Assembly (NCBI GenBank): GCA_017465665.1
Contig: JAFTVU010000022.1
Coordinates: 1 to 36,678 of the forward strand
Source of the DNA: Oscillospiraceae bacterium
GTDB lineage: Bacteria; Bacillota; Clostridia; Oscillospirales; Ruminococcaceae
Length of the DNA: 36,678 bases
Direction of reading: 5' to 3'
In this document: positions 15,632 to 22,693 of the stretch, in pieces
Position numbering within the stretch: position 1 is the stretch's first letter
How the letters are laid out: each line of letters starts with the position of its first letter
Translations under genes and position numbers: made by a program
The notes under the pieces: model-generated
Seen by the model: only the letters and a program-made list of their open reading frames with translations
Told to the model about the DNA's origin: nothing
The model's database searches: none

Positions 15632-16332
15632 TACAGATCCTCCAGTTCAGCGGCAGGTATCCTTGTTTCGTTGATGTATTCGTCCTTTACAAGCCCGTCT
15701 TTCAGGAATATCACCTTATGCACCATGTTCTTGATAGAGTTATTATGGGTTACGATAAGCATGGTAGTGCCATATTTTTCATTTATCTTCTCCAGCAGCA
15801 CGAGGATATCACGGGAGGTCTTGCTGTCAAGTGCGCCTGTCGGCTCATCGCAGAGCAGCAGCTTAGGATTTTTCACCAGCGCCCTTGCGATAGCGCATCT
15901 CTGCTGCTGACCGCCCGAAAGCTGCGAGGGGAATTTGTTCTGATGCTCGGTAAGTCCGAGAGTATCAAGCAGTTCGTCAACATCAAGCGGTTTCTCTGCA
16001 AGGTACTCGCAGACCATGATATTCTCACGCACCGTAAGGTTCGGAACGAGGTTGTAGAACTGAAAGATGAACCCGAGATTATCACGACGGTAATCCGAAA
16101 GAGCGTCATTCTTCAGACCGAAAATCTCCTTTCCGTCCACCTTTACAGAGCCGCTGTCCATCTCGTCAAGACCGCCTATGCAGTTGAGCAGAGTGGATTT
16201 TCCGCTGCCGCTCGTTCCCTGAATAACGCACATCTGTCCCTTTTCAAGCCCTGTGTTCACGCCCTTAAGCACCTGAATAAAGCTGGAATCATTGCCGTAG
16301 CTTTTCTTTACATCTCTGACCTCTAAATACAT
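15631..16332 (-). CDS. ABC transporter ATPase, MacB/LolD type (second copy)
   Basis: A 233-residue ATPase with Walker A GTSGSGKST (39-47), the Q-loop in IFQFYNLVPN, signature LSGGQQQR, Walker B CDEPTGALD, and H-loop IVTHNN. GAGGAGGA precedes the ATG. It is the first gene of a two-gene operon with the 826-residue permease. It aligns closely with the ATPase at 9669, so the two systems are paralogues facing each other. Its promoter lies between two copies of the TAACA-N-TGTTA operator, next to a TetR gene. Confidence 0.93.
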   Translation of the reverse strand: MYLEVRDVKKSYGNDSSFIQVLKGVNTGLEKGQMCVIQGTSGSGKSTLLNCIGGLDEMDSGSVKVDGKEIFGLKNDALSDYRRDNLGFIFQFYNLVPNLTVRENIMVCEYLAEKPLDVDELLDTLGLTEHQNKFPSQLSGGQQQRCAIARALVKNPKLLLCDEPTGALDSKTSRDILVLLEKINEKYGTTMLIVTHNNSIKNMVHKVIFLKDGLVKDEYINETRIPAAELEDL

Positions 16333-16356
16333 ATTATCCTCCTCAAAAGCTCATTC

Positions 16357-16373
16357 ACATAACATTGTTATGT
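16357..16373. promoter_or_regulatory. Operator copy 1 (17-bp palindrome)
   Basis: ACATAACA-T-TGTTATGT is a perfect odd palindrome containing the core TAACA-N-TGTTA. It lies in the leader of the ABC operon, downstream of its probable -10. Confidence 0.75.
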
Positions 16374-16381
16374 TACAGGTA

Positions 16382-16411
16382 AATATATAAAGCCTTTCGG
16401 CTCGAAAACAA
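16382..16411 (-). promoter_or_regulatory. Probable promoter of the second ABC operon
   Basis: On the minus strand TTGTTT (16411-16406) and TATATT (16387-16382) are 18 bases apart. The assignment is moderate, but the position between two operator copies is what a repressed promoter would show. Confidence 0.5.
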
Positions 16412-16417
16412 CATCCT

Positions 16418-16444
16418 ACATAACATAACAGTGTTATGTTATGT
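16418..16444. promoter_or_regulatory. Operator copy 2 (27-bp palindrome)
   Basis: ACATAACATAACA-G-TGTTATGTTATGT is a perfect 27-bp odd palindrome. Its centre is again TAACA-N-TGTTA. It lies just upstream of the -35 of the ABC operon promoter. Confidence 0.8.
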
Positions 16445-16447
16445 TTG

Positions 16448-16478
16448 AAAAATAAACCGCACTAAGCGGTCTATTTTT
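16448..16478 (-). terminator. Terminator of the TetR gene
   Basis: ACCGC and GCGGT pair around ACTAA, with A-rich and T-rich flanks. On the minus strand the T-rich tail follows directly after the TetR stop codon, separating it from the ABC operon. Confidence 0.75.
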
Positions 16479-17091
16479 AATCCAGTACAGTATCTTTCCA
16501 GTTGCGCATGGTCATCTTGAATACCTTTTTTATATTTGCGAGAGCCTTTTTCTCGTCAGGCTCATGGGTAATAAGGTGTACAAAGGAATCCACCACAAGA
16601 TGTATCACAAGATGCAGCATATATCTGTTCACCTTTTTCTTTTTGCCGTTGCGAGCGGCGAGCTTTTCCATAGCCTCAACGCTCTTGCTTTCGGTCATGT
16701 CAACGATGCGGTCAACGATATCCTCATATTCCGAGCCCTGCGACTTTGTAAGCAGGAGTATCGCTGCATCATAATTGCTGTAAATGTGATGGATAAGCAC
16801 CTGTGCTATCTCGCTGTGGTCATCGAAATCGGCGTCAGGATCAGCGCTGGCAATGATCTCGTCATCCTCATCAAAATGAGCCTGCATTATCTCAAAAAGC
16901 TCATCAACAGGCTTTCCGACTATCGCTCTGTACAGATCTGCCTTGTCCTTGAAGAAGAAATACAGTGCACCTGTCGTAACTCCGGCATTTGAGCAGATAG
17001 AGCGCAGCGACGCTTTGTTATAGCCCTTTTCCATGAACTCCGCCTTTGCGCTTTCTAAAAGCAGCTCACGGGTCTCCTTATCCTGCGTCAT
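16477..17091 (-). CDS. TetR/AcrR family regulator of the second ABC system
   Basis: A 204-residue repressor. The helix-turn-helix is ASLRSICSNAGVTTGALYFF followed by FKDKADLY (about residues 27-54). The acidic middle (FDEDDEIIASADPDADFDD) and the basic NGKKKKVNRY loop are unusual. Two copies of TAACA-N-TGTTA abut its own -10, and two more flank the promoter of the ABC operon just downstream. Self-repression plus control of the exporter is therefore the natural reading (inference). The likely inducer is a compound exported by the pump. Confidence 0.93.
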   Translation of the reverse strand: MTQDKETRELLLESAKAEFMEKGYNKASLRSICSNAGVTTGALYFFFKDKADLYRAIVGKPVDELFEIMQAHFDEDDEIIASADPDADFDDHSEIAQVLIHHIYSNYDAAILLLTKSQGSEYEDIVDRIVDMTESKSVEAMEKLAARNGKKKKVNRYMLHLVIHLVVDSFVHLITHEPDEKKALANIKKVFKMTMRNWKDTVLD

Positions 17092-17103
17092 ACGCTCACC
17101 TCC

Positions 17104-17129
17104 ATAACACTGTTACGTAACACTGTTAT
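17104..17129. promoter_or_regulatory. Operator copies 3 and 4
   Basis: TAACACTGTTA occurs at 17105-17115 and again at 17118-17128, two bases apart. They lie between the -10 and the ribosome site of the TetR gene. The whole 26 bases are palindromic except for the two central C/G positions. Confidence 0.8.
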
Positions 17130-17156
17130 CTTAACACATTTTTTTCCGTTTGTCAA
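17128..17156 (-). promoter_or_regulatory. Promoter of the TetR gene
   Basis: Minus strand TTGACA (17156-17151), 17 bases, TAAGAT (17133-17128). The -10 touches operator copy 4. Confidence 0.85.
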
Positions 17157-17194
17157 GGGGGCAGAACAAATTTTCTGCAAAATTAAAATATCAC

Positions 17195-17223
17195 TTGACG
17201 AATTTGAGAAAAAGATATATAAC
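17195..17223 (+). promoter_or_regulatory. Promoter before the gene graveyard
   Basis: TTGACG (17195-17200), 17 bases, TATAAC (17218-17223), about 60 bases before the truncated hydrolase ATG. Confidence 0.7.
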
Positions 17224-17227
17224 ACCA

Positions 17228-17243
17228 GTTAGAAGCAACTAAC
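17228..17243. promoter_or_regulatory. Operator-like inverted repeat GTTAG-N6-CTAAC
   Basis: The 16-base site starts four bases after the -10 and so overlaps the transcription start. Its arms match those of the palindrome at 9317, which suggests that one regulator binds both. Confidence 0.5.
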
Positions 17244-17284
17244 CAAACGATATACATCATCTGTACTGCTAAAGATGAGACAAA

Positions 17285-17563
17285 ATGAAAAAAACATATT
17301 TCAGCGTAGAGAAAGATGGCTTCTATGGAGCATATTTCAAATGCAGCAAGGACAGCAACAAAGCCGTTATACTTATGCTGGGCGATAACATTGACGACTT
17401 TATGGCAAAGGCAGGTGCAAAATGGCTGCTGAAAAAGGGTTGTAATGTTATGACGATGTCGCCTGGCAAAAACGACTATGCTCATCATAACTATCCGCTG
17501 GAGCGGTTTGAAAAAGCTATTGCATATCTGAGATCGCAGGGCAACACGAATCGATATCGATAA
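17285..17563 (+). pseudogene. N-terminal fragment of an alpha/beta hydrolase (BAAT-like)
   Basis: 92 residues start MKKTYFSVEKDGFYGAYFKC and contain KAVILMLGDNIDDFMAKAGA and GCNVMTMSPGKNDY, followed by YPLERFEKAIAYLRSQGN. This matches the start of acyl-CoA thioester hydrolase/BAAT-like proteins, where a GxSxxG nucleophile elbow should come next. Here the frame breaks after GNT and stops. About two thirds of the usual 300 residues are absent. The promoter upstream looks functional. No product with hydrolase activity is expected. Confidence 0.75.
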
Positions 17564-17615
17564 GAAGCTAGCTTCCGTTATTGAGAAGTGGTGAAACAGA
17601 TAAAAAGGTGAAATA

Positions 17616-17842
17616 ATGATACTAATGAGTGACCCTGCGTTTCAGGGATATTCCTTTGAGGAACAGATAGATTCTGACAAGGCATGGGTCATGGTGATAA
17701 AGAACGAAACAGGCGAGGGCAGTATGCGCTGTCTTGAGACCTTTTCGGGAATAACGCTTTCCTACAACTCTCTGCGCATGAAAAGCTGTTATCAGCAGAT
17801 CGCACCGATGGAGGGATTCATCTCACTGAATTATTGCAGACG
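17616..17842 (+). pseudogene. N-terminal fragment of an AraC-family regulator
   Basis: About 75 residues beginning with SDPAFQGYSFEEQIDSDKAW and including LSYNSLRMKSCYQQIAPMEG. This matches the start of a group of AraC regulators often found beside metallophore or peptide transport genes (from memory). The family continues for some 250 residues to a double helix-turn-helix. Here it ends within EGFISLNYCR, where an ABC ATPase piece takes over in another frame. The ATG at 17616 is preceded by AAAAGG. Confidence 0.65.
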
Positions 17843-17960
17843 AGCCGACCACTGCGCTTGATGTAGTACACAGGAATGAGACTATCGAGGCTTTTGCAAA
17901 GCTCCGTGAAAGCGGCACGGCAGTGCTTATGGTCACTTATGATTTTGCGGCAGCTGAAAA
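17833..17960 (+). pseudogene. Internal fragment of a Nik/Opp-type ABC ATPase
   Basis: In frame from 17833 the DNA reads IADEPTTALDVVHRNETIEA and continues FAKLRESGTAVLMVTYDF. ADEPTTALDV is the Walker B/D-loop signature of peptide and nickel importers (NikD/DppD group), and the H-loop His of MVTHD is here Tyr. Nothing before Walker B or after the H-loop remains. It runs in frame into the next fragment, so the join near 17950-17960 was probably made by deletion. Confidence 0.75.
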
Positions 17961-18372
17961 AGCGCAATGCGGAGAGTTCCTTGCACGACTTGAAAAGGGT
18001 ATCCACACTATGGCAGGCGACGGCGGCAAAATGCTGTTAGGCGGCGAGAAGCAGCGAATTTCAATTGCGCGCTGTATCTTAAAGGACGCTCCCATCGTTA
18101 TTCTTGACGAAGCGACTGCAAGCGTTGATGCAGACAATGAAAGCTATATCCAGCAGGCAATCAGCGAGCTGTGCGAGGGTAAAACGCTCATCGTTATCGC
18201 TCACCGCCTCGGTACCATCAGGAACGCTGACAGGATACTCGTCATCAAGGACGGAACTATTGTAGAAGATGGCGACCATGATACTCTTATAAGTCAGAAC
18301 GGTATATACCGCAATTTTGTATCAATGCGTGAGAGTGTTGTTGGATGGAATGATCGCAAAGCAGTTTTATAA
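17961..18372 (+). pseudogene. C-terminal fragment of an ABC exporter ATPase domain
   Basis: About 136 residues: LLGGEKQRISIARCILKDAP, VILDEATASVDADNE, VIAHRLGTIRNADRIL and GDHDTLISQNGIYRNF, ending with a stop at 18370-18372. This is the nucleotide-binding half of a fused exporter after the Q-loop. Walker A and all membrane spans are missing. The signature has Leu for the usual Ser (LLGGEKQR). Its tail resembles the 30-codon exporter remnant at 5244. Confidence 0.85.
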
Positions 18373-18453
18373 GTGTATCTGCTTGACTGTTTTCACAAGA
18401 TGAGGTCAAAGAAAGTGAACTAAACCATTTAAGAGCGATAAATGACAAATAAT

Positions 18454-18483
18454 AATTGTATCAATCACCGCAATCTTTGCCAA
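18454..18483 (-). promoter_or_regulatory. 30-bp promoter repeat, copy 1
   Basis: On the minus strand TTGGCA (18483-18478), a 17-base spacer AAGATTGCGGTGATTGA, and TACAAT (18460-18455). Copies 2 and 3 match it at 27 of 30 positions. Transcription would run into the graveyard, antisense to it. A hairpin directly abuts the -35. Confidence 0.7.
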
Positions 18484-18522
18484 TAAAACGGATTGAACAT
18501 CAGTTCAATCCGTTTTATTTTT
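18482..18522. terminator. Terminator hairpin joined to promoter copy 1
   Basis: AATAAAACGGATTGAAC pairs with GTTCAATCCGTTTTATT around a four-base ATCA loop, with T runs on both strands. On the plus strand it would end transcripts from the graveyard. Confidence 0.88.
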
Positions 18523-18602
18523 TGTGCCGCAGATTTTAACCTTTTCCGAAAGCTCGCAGACTCGAGGTCACACAAAGCCTTTAATAAAGCCAAAAACCCG
18601 TA

Positions 18603-18651
18603 GCAGTACGCAAAGCGTACTGCGATAATTGCCGCCTGTTAAGGCGGCAAT
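18603..18651. repeat. Two adjacent perfect GC-rich hairpins
   Basis: GCAGTACGC-AAA-GCGTACTGC (18603-18623) and ATTGCCGCCT-GTTA-AGGCGGCAAT (18628-18651) stand four bases apart. Neither has a T run. They lie next to the terminator at 18665. They might belong to a structured RNA on either strand. Confidence 0.6.
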
Positions 18652-18664
18652 ATACACTCCAGAC

Positions 18665-18702
18665 CAAAAAATCGGTTAGCCTTTCGGCTGACCGATTTTT
18701 TT
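18665..18702. terminator. Bidirectional terminator
   Basis: AAAAAATCGGTTAGC pairs with GGCTGACCGATTTTTTT around CTTTC. On the minus strand it follows the candidate small RNA started by promoter copy 2. Confidence 0.88.
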
Positions 18703-18754
18703 GTTTTCTGAAAACAGACTGTCCAAGACAGAGCTTCGCACCAAGTCTAATCTG
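18666..18754 (-). ncRNA. Candidate small RNA, about 90 nt
   Basis: Promoter copy 2 (TTGGCA-N17-TATAAT) predicts a start near 18754 on the minus strand, and a strong terminator ends at 18666. No start codon with a ribosome site lies between. The body can form small stems (CTGTC/GACAG around 18720, GTTTTC/GAAAAC near 18710). Expression is not shown by sequence alone. Confidence 0.45.
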
Positions 18755-18759
18755 CTTGT

Positions 18760-18789
18760 AATTATATTAATCACCGTAATCTTTGCCAA
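18760..18789 (-). promoter_or_regulatory. 30-bp promoter repeat, copy 2
   Basis: Minus strand TTGGCA (18789-18784), 17-base spacer AAGATTACGGTGATTAA, perfect TATAAT (18766-18761). It is the strongest of the three copies. Confidence 0.78.
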
Positions 18790-18828
18790 ATAAAAAAGGA
18801 CTGCATCAGCAGTCCTTTTTTATTTGGC
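18785..18828. terminator. 20-bp hairpin joined to promoter copy 2
   Basis: GCCAAATAAAAAAGGACTGC and GCAGTCCTTTTTTATTTGGC pair perfectly around ATCA. The outer bases of the stem are part of the -35 of promoter copy 2. Confidence 0.85.
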
Positions 18829-18936
18829 GGCAAATGCTCGGCTCACTGTTATGTGACGCAGGTCATTGAAATGCATTTTGGGTAGTCAGACGAATCGCTG
18901 ACAGCTTCGGACTGATATCCTGCCTATAGCAGAAAG

Positions 18937-18972
18937 AACAGCGGAGAAATTTCACCTTCTCCGCTGTTTTTT
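18937..18972. terminator. Terminator after the uronate operon
   Basis: AACAGCGGAGAA and TTCTCCGCTGTT form a 12-bp perfect stem. The T run is better on the plus strand, but the site is also 40 bases past the KDG kinase stop on the minus strand and probably ends that operon. Confidence 0.75.
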
Positions 18973-19010
18973 ATATTTGCAGATGTTGGAGGAATATATC
19001 TGTCATGACG

Positions 19011-20039
19011 TTATCTCTGTATTCTTCCGCTTCCGTCACCGCCTGCAAGCTTTTCTACTTCCGCAACAGTGACCATATTGTAATCTCCTTCAACGGAATG
19101 CTTCAGCGCAGATGCAGCCACCGCAAATTCCACTGCAGACTGCGTATCCTTGCCGTTCAGCAAAGAATATATCAGTCCACCGCCAAAGGAATCACCGCCG
19201 CCTACTCTGTCAACGATATGAAGATCGTATTTTTTTGAGAAGCAATACTCATCCTTGCTTACGTTATAGAGCATAGCACTCCAGCCGTTGTCAGACGCAG
19301 AACGGCTTTCTCTCAGAGTTATCGCTACCATCTCAAAACCGAAGCTTTCAGCAAGCTGCTTTGCCACAGATTTGTAACCGTCACGGTCAATGACACCGCC
19401 GTATATATCCGTTGCATCCGCTTCAATGCCGAACACATCCTTTGCGTCCTCTTCGTTTGCGATGCAGATATCAACGTACTGACACAGCTCTGTCATCACT
19501 TTCCGTGCGTGCTCTCTTGTCCAGAGCTTGCCTCTGTAATTAAGGTCGCAGGATATCTTTACGCCACGTTCCTTTGCTGCGATGCATGCCTGACGGCATA
19601 TCTCAGCGACATTATCACCGAGTGCGGGTGTGATTCCTGTAAAATGAAACCAATCCGCACCGTCAAAGATATTGTTCCAGTCAAAATCCTCTGCCGAAGC
19701 CTTCTGGATTGCAGAGCCTGCACGGTCGTATATACATACCGAACCACGCTGTGATGCACCCTTTTCGTTGAAGTATATACCCACACGCTCACCGCCGCGG
19801 ACTATAAGTGAGGTGTCAACACCATAACGTCTGAGGCTGTTTACCGCAGCCTGACCGATGGAATGTGCAGGGAGTTTTGTCACGAACGCCGCATCCATGC
19901 CGTAATTCGCCAGCGACACAGCGACATTCGCCTCACCGCCGCCAAAGGAAAACTGCACGTGGTCGCACTGGACGAAACGCTCGTAATTATAAGGCTGCAG
20001 TCGCAGCATAAGTTCACCGAATGTAATTATTCTTGACAT
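19011..20039 (-). CDS. kdgK: 2-keto-3-deoxygluconate kinase (PfkB family)
   Basis: A 342-residue sugar kinase that phosphorylates KDG to KDPG with ATP. The PfkB N-terminal motif GGGEANVAVSLA (33-44) and the C-terminal signature DRVGGGDSFGGGL (about 290-302), with the catalytic Asp, are clear. ITFGELMLRL is the usual start of KDG kinases. I start it at 20039 because AGAGGAG lies nine bases upstream. A longer frame to 20087 has no such site and would run into the aldolase gene. The gene is last in the uronate operon, 22 bases after the aldolase. The tail GGDGSGRIQR is unremarkable. Confidence 0.9.
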   Translation of the reverse strand: MSRIITFGELMLRLQPYNYERFVQCDHVQFSFGGGEANVAVSLANYGMDAAFVTKLPAHSIGQAAVNSLRRYGVDTSLIVRGGERVGIYFNEKGASQRGSVCIYDRAGSAIQKASAEDFDWNNIFDGADWFHFTGITPALGDNVAEICRQACIAAKERGVKISCDLNYRGKLWTREHARKVMTELCQYVDICIANEEDAKDVFGIEADATDIYGGVIDRDGYKSVAKQLAESFGFEMVAITLRESRSASDNGWSAMLYNVSKDEYCFSKKYDLHIVDRVGGGDSFGGGLIYSLLNGKDTQSAVEFAVAASALKHSVEGDYNMVTVAEVEKLAGGDGSGRIQR

Positions 20040-20061
20040 GATATAGCTCCTCTCAGCTGTG

Positions 20062-20694
20062 TCAGCACTCGCCCTTTGCCGCTGCACGGGCTTCAGTGCA
20101 TAGCTTTGTTATATTCTCGAAATTACCCGCCGCTATGTCATTTCTCGGGCATACCCAAGAGCCACCCACTGCATGGATAAACGGCATATCGGTATATTCC
20201 TTTATATTAGAAGTGTTTATGCCACCTGTCGGCATGAATTTCACGCCCGTAAAAAGAGCAGAAAGGTTTTTGATCGCATTCAGCCCTCCGTATATGTTGG
20301 CAGGGAAAAACTTGATGACCTTAAGTTCCTTGTTTACTGCGGCCATTACTTCAGTCGGAGTAACACAGCCGGGGGTAACAGGAATATCATGTTCGATGCA
20401 CCAGTCAACGACTTCTGCATTATAGCCGGGCGACACGATGAACTTTGCGCCCATCTCCACCGCCAGCTTACACTGATCAATATCAAGTATCGTTCCTGCA
20501 CCTACCAGCATATCAGAACAGTTTTCCGCCACCTCTTTGATTGCCTGCGCCGCTGCGGATGTACGGAAGGTGATCTCCATAACATCAACACCGCCTGCTG
20601 CCAGCGCTTTTGCAGTGGGAACTGCGTCTTTCTCATCATCGATAACTACAACAGGAACAACGATAGCTTGTGCAAGTCTTTCAAGTACTGTCAT
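20062..20694 (-). CDS. eda: KDPG aldolase (2-keto-3-deoxy-6-phosphogluconate aldolase)
   Basis: A 210-residue class I aldolase that splits KDPG into pyruvate and glyceraldehyde-3-phosphate. Glu40 in MEITFRT and Lys128 in IKFFPA (Schiff-base lysine) match the family, as do GAGTILD, FIVSPGY and TPGCVTPTE. FFPANIYGG differs from the common FFPAEASGG. It lies 18 bases after the SDR gene. The symbol kdgA is also used for this gene. Confidence 0.92.
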   Translation of the reverse strand: MTVLERLAQAIVVPVVVIDDEKDAVPTAKALAAGGVDVMEITFRTSAAAQAIKEVAENCSDMLVGAGTILDIDQCKLAVEMGAKFIVSPGYNAEVVDWCIEHDIPVTPGCVTPTEVMAAVNKELKVIKFFPANIYGGLNAIKNLSALFTGVKFMPTGGINTSNIKEYTDMPFIHAVGGSWVCPRNDIAAGNFENITKLCTEARAAAKGEC

Positions 20695-20712
20695 AATTCT
20701 GAGCCTCCTGTA

Positions 20713-21558
20713 TTATACGCCCGAGTAAGCAGAGAAGCCTGCGTCAACGGGAAGTACCACACCTGTTATTGCGGATGCACTACGGTCATCACACAGAAAC
20801 AGCGTTGCACCTATAAGCTCCGATGCTTCTACATAACGATTTGTAGGTGTGCCGTTAAGTATCTTTGCGGAACGTGCTGTAGGAGTTCCGTCATCATTGA
20901 ACAGGAGTGCTCTGTTCTGGGCAGAAACAAGGAAGCCGGGAGCGATCGCATTGCATCTGATACCCGTGCCTGCGAAATGCGTTGCAAGCCACTGGGTAAA
21001 ATTGGATACAGCCGCCTTTGCAGCGGAATATGCAGGTATCTTTGTCAGAGGTGTATATGCATTCATCGAGGAAATGTTGAGGATACAGCCGCTCTTCTTT
21101 TCGGTCAGATCCTTTGCGAATACCTGTGTGGGAAGAAGTGTTCCCTGGAAATTCAGCTTGAACACAAAATCAACTCCGCCTGATTCGAGATCAAAAAAGG
21201 TCTTGCTGTCCGGCTGAGCTTCATGCTGATATTCGTTGGTCGTGGTCGCACTGGGATGATTTCCGCCTGCGCCATTTACCAGTATATCGCATTTACCGAG
21301 ATCACGGATGACCGACTGGTGTACCTGTTCCAGTGCTTCGGGATCAAGAACGTCTGCCTTATAGCCCTCGCACACATATCCATCTGCTTTAAGCTCATCT
21401 GCAAGCTTTTTTACAGCTTCCTCATTGAGATCGAGAGCAGCTACCCTTGCGCCGCTCTGCGCAAAAGCCCTTGCCATAGCACCGCAGATAAGACCGCCTG
21501 CGCCTGTTACTACTACTACCTTACCTGTATAATCAATATTGATCGGAAGTTCCATCAT
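20713..21558 (-). CDS. uxuB: SDR-family D-mannonate oxidoreductase (fructuronate reductase)
   Basis: A 281-residue short-chain dehydrogenase. The nucleotide site is TGAGGLICGAMA (18-29), NGAGG follows at about 95-99, and the catalytic set is Ser163/164, Tyr177 and Lys181 (YSAAK). It would reduce D-fructuronate to D-mannonate with NAD(P)H. This type replaces the unrelated long-chain UxuB of enterobacteria in many Firmicutes (B. subtilis YjmF group). GAGGT lies ten bases before the ATG. A gluconate 5-dehydrogenase-like activity would be the alternative, but the position between uxuA and the aldolase favours fructuronate reductase. Confidence 0.85.
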   Translation of the reverse strand: MMELPINIDYTGKVVVVTGAGGLICGAMARAFAQSGARVAALDLNEEAVKKLADELKADGYVCEGYKADVLDPEALEQVHQSVIRDLGKCDILVNGAGGNHPSATTTNEYQHEAQPDSKTFFDLESGGVDFVFKLNFQGTLLPTQVFAKDLTEKKSGCILNISSMNAYTPLTKIPAYSAAKAAVSNFTQWLATHFAGTGIRCNAIAPGFLVSAQNRALLFNDDGTPTARSAKILNGTPTNRYVEASELIGATLFLCDDRSASAITGVVLPVDAGFSAYSGV

Positions 21559-21574
21559 TTCATATTACCTCATT

Positions 21575-22666
21575 TCAGTTTTTGTCAGAAAGTCTGTCAA
21601 GCATATCCCATACACCAAGCATATACATTATGCCAAGTGCTCGATCATAAAGTCCGTATCCGGGGCGTACGTTTCCCGGTCCCTCATTCCACAGATGACG
21701 TCCGTGGTCGGGGCGGATATATCCCTCATAGCCGCAGTCATGGTACGCTTTCAGGATGTTGAGTATTCCTGTATCTCCGTCGCAATCACGATGGCTCGCT
21801 TCGGAAAAATCTCCGTTTTCAAAGTGCTTTACGTTGCGGATATGTGCAAAAGCAATGCGGTCGCAGTGCTTTCTGACTATATCTGCCACATTGTTGTTCA
21901 GGTCTGCACCAAGCGAGCCTGAGCAGAGCGTCAGGCAGTTGCAGGGATGGTCTACCATCTTCAGGAAACGATCGATATTCTCTTCGTTTATCAGCAGACG
22001 TGGCAGTCCGAAGATATCCCATGGCGGATCATCCATATGGATAGCCATTTTTATATTGCATTCTTCATAGGTAGGCATGATAGCTTCAAGGAAATACCTG
22101 AGATTCTCCCAGAGCTTTTCGTGATCCACGCCCTCGTAGTCCTTGAATAGCTGATCAAGAGCCGCCATTCTTTCAGGCTCCCAGCCCGGGAACGACATGC
22201 CGTACTTCTCAGTAAAGCTGAGGATGTATTCCGCCATAGCATTATAATCATCCTGTATCATATTCTTTTCATAGTACAATGCAGTCGAGCCGTCACCCAC
22301 CGGATGGAAAAGATCAGAGCGTGTCCAGTCAAAAATGGGCATGAAATTATAGCAGATGACCTTTACGCCGAACTTCGAGAGATTGCGGATACATTGCTTA
22401 TAATTTTCTATATACATATCTCTCGTGGGCTTTCCTATCTTTATATCGTCGTGCACGTTTACTGATTCCACAACATCCATATTGAAGCCGTATTCGTCAA
22501 GCTGACGTTTCACCTCGGCTATCTCATCTATCTCCCACACCTCACCCGGAAGCTTATGATGAAGTGCCCATACTATGCTTGTAACTCCGGGTATCTGTCT
22601 GATATCCCCGAGAGTGATATTGTCGTTGCCTTCGCCGTACCAGCGAAATCCCATCTGCATTGGCAT
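21575..22666 (-). CDS. uxuA: Mannonate dehydratase
   Basis: A 363-residue enzyme that dehydrates D-mannonate to 2-keto-3-deoxygluconate with a divalent metal. Family hallmarks: MGFRWYGEGNDNITLGDIRQ at the start, ALHHKLPGEVW, ICYNFMPIFDWTR, KMAIHMDDPPWDIFGLPR, TLCSGSLGA and YIRPDHGRHLW, with many metal-binding His and Cys candidates. AGGAGGA sits before the ATG. It is second in the operon, 27 bases after uxaC. Confidence 0.97.
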   Translation of the reverse strand: MPMQMGFRWYGEGNDNITLGDIRQIPGVTSIVWALHHKLPGEVWEIDEIAEVKRQLDEYGFNMDVVESVNVHDDIKIGKPTRDMYIENYKQCIRNLSKFGVKVICYNFMPIFDWTRSDLFHPVGDGSTALYYEKNMIQDDYNAMAEYILSFTEKYGMSFPGWEPERMAALDQLFKDYEGVDHEKLWENLRYFLEAIMPTYEECNIKMAIHMDDPPWDIFGLPRLLINEENIDRFLKMVDHPCNCLTLCSGSLGADLNNNVADIVRKHCDRIAFAHIRNVKHFENGDFSEASHRDCDGDTGILNILKAYHDCGYEGYIRPDHGRHLWNEGPGNVRPGYGLYDRALGIMYMLGVWDMLDRLSDKN

Positions 22667-22693
22667 ATCCTTGTCCTCCTGTGTTTTTTCTAA

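Larger units (their letters stand above)
18373..19010. other. Gene-free stretch with promoter-terminator units and hairpins
   Basis: No protein frame of note. In order it holds repeat copy 1 with its hairpin (18454-18522), two GC-rich hairpins (18603-18623 and 18628-18651), a strong terminator (18665-18702), a candidate small RNA on the minus strand, repeat copy 2 with a 20-bp hairpin (18760-18828), and the terminator at 18937-18972. The part 18525-18600 shows nothing I can name. Confidence 0.6.

Noticed and set aside
18540-18665. tRNA or tmRNA, because CTCCAGACCA recalls an acceptor end
   Set aside because: No T-loop GGTTCGA, no cloverleaf and no anticodon arm can be drawn. The sequence is a series of simple hairpins.
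20173-21183. 336-codon open frame on the plus strand
   Set aside because: It lies antisense to KDPG aldolase and the SDR gene, is rich in Cys, Arg and Tyr without any motif, and has no ribosome site. The opposite strand is clearly coding.
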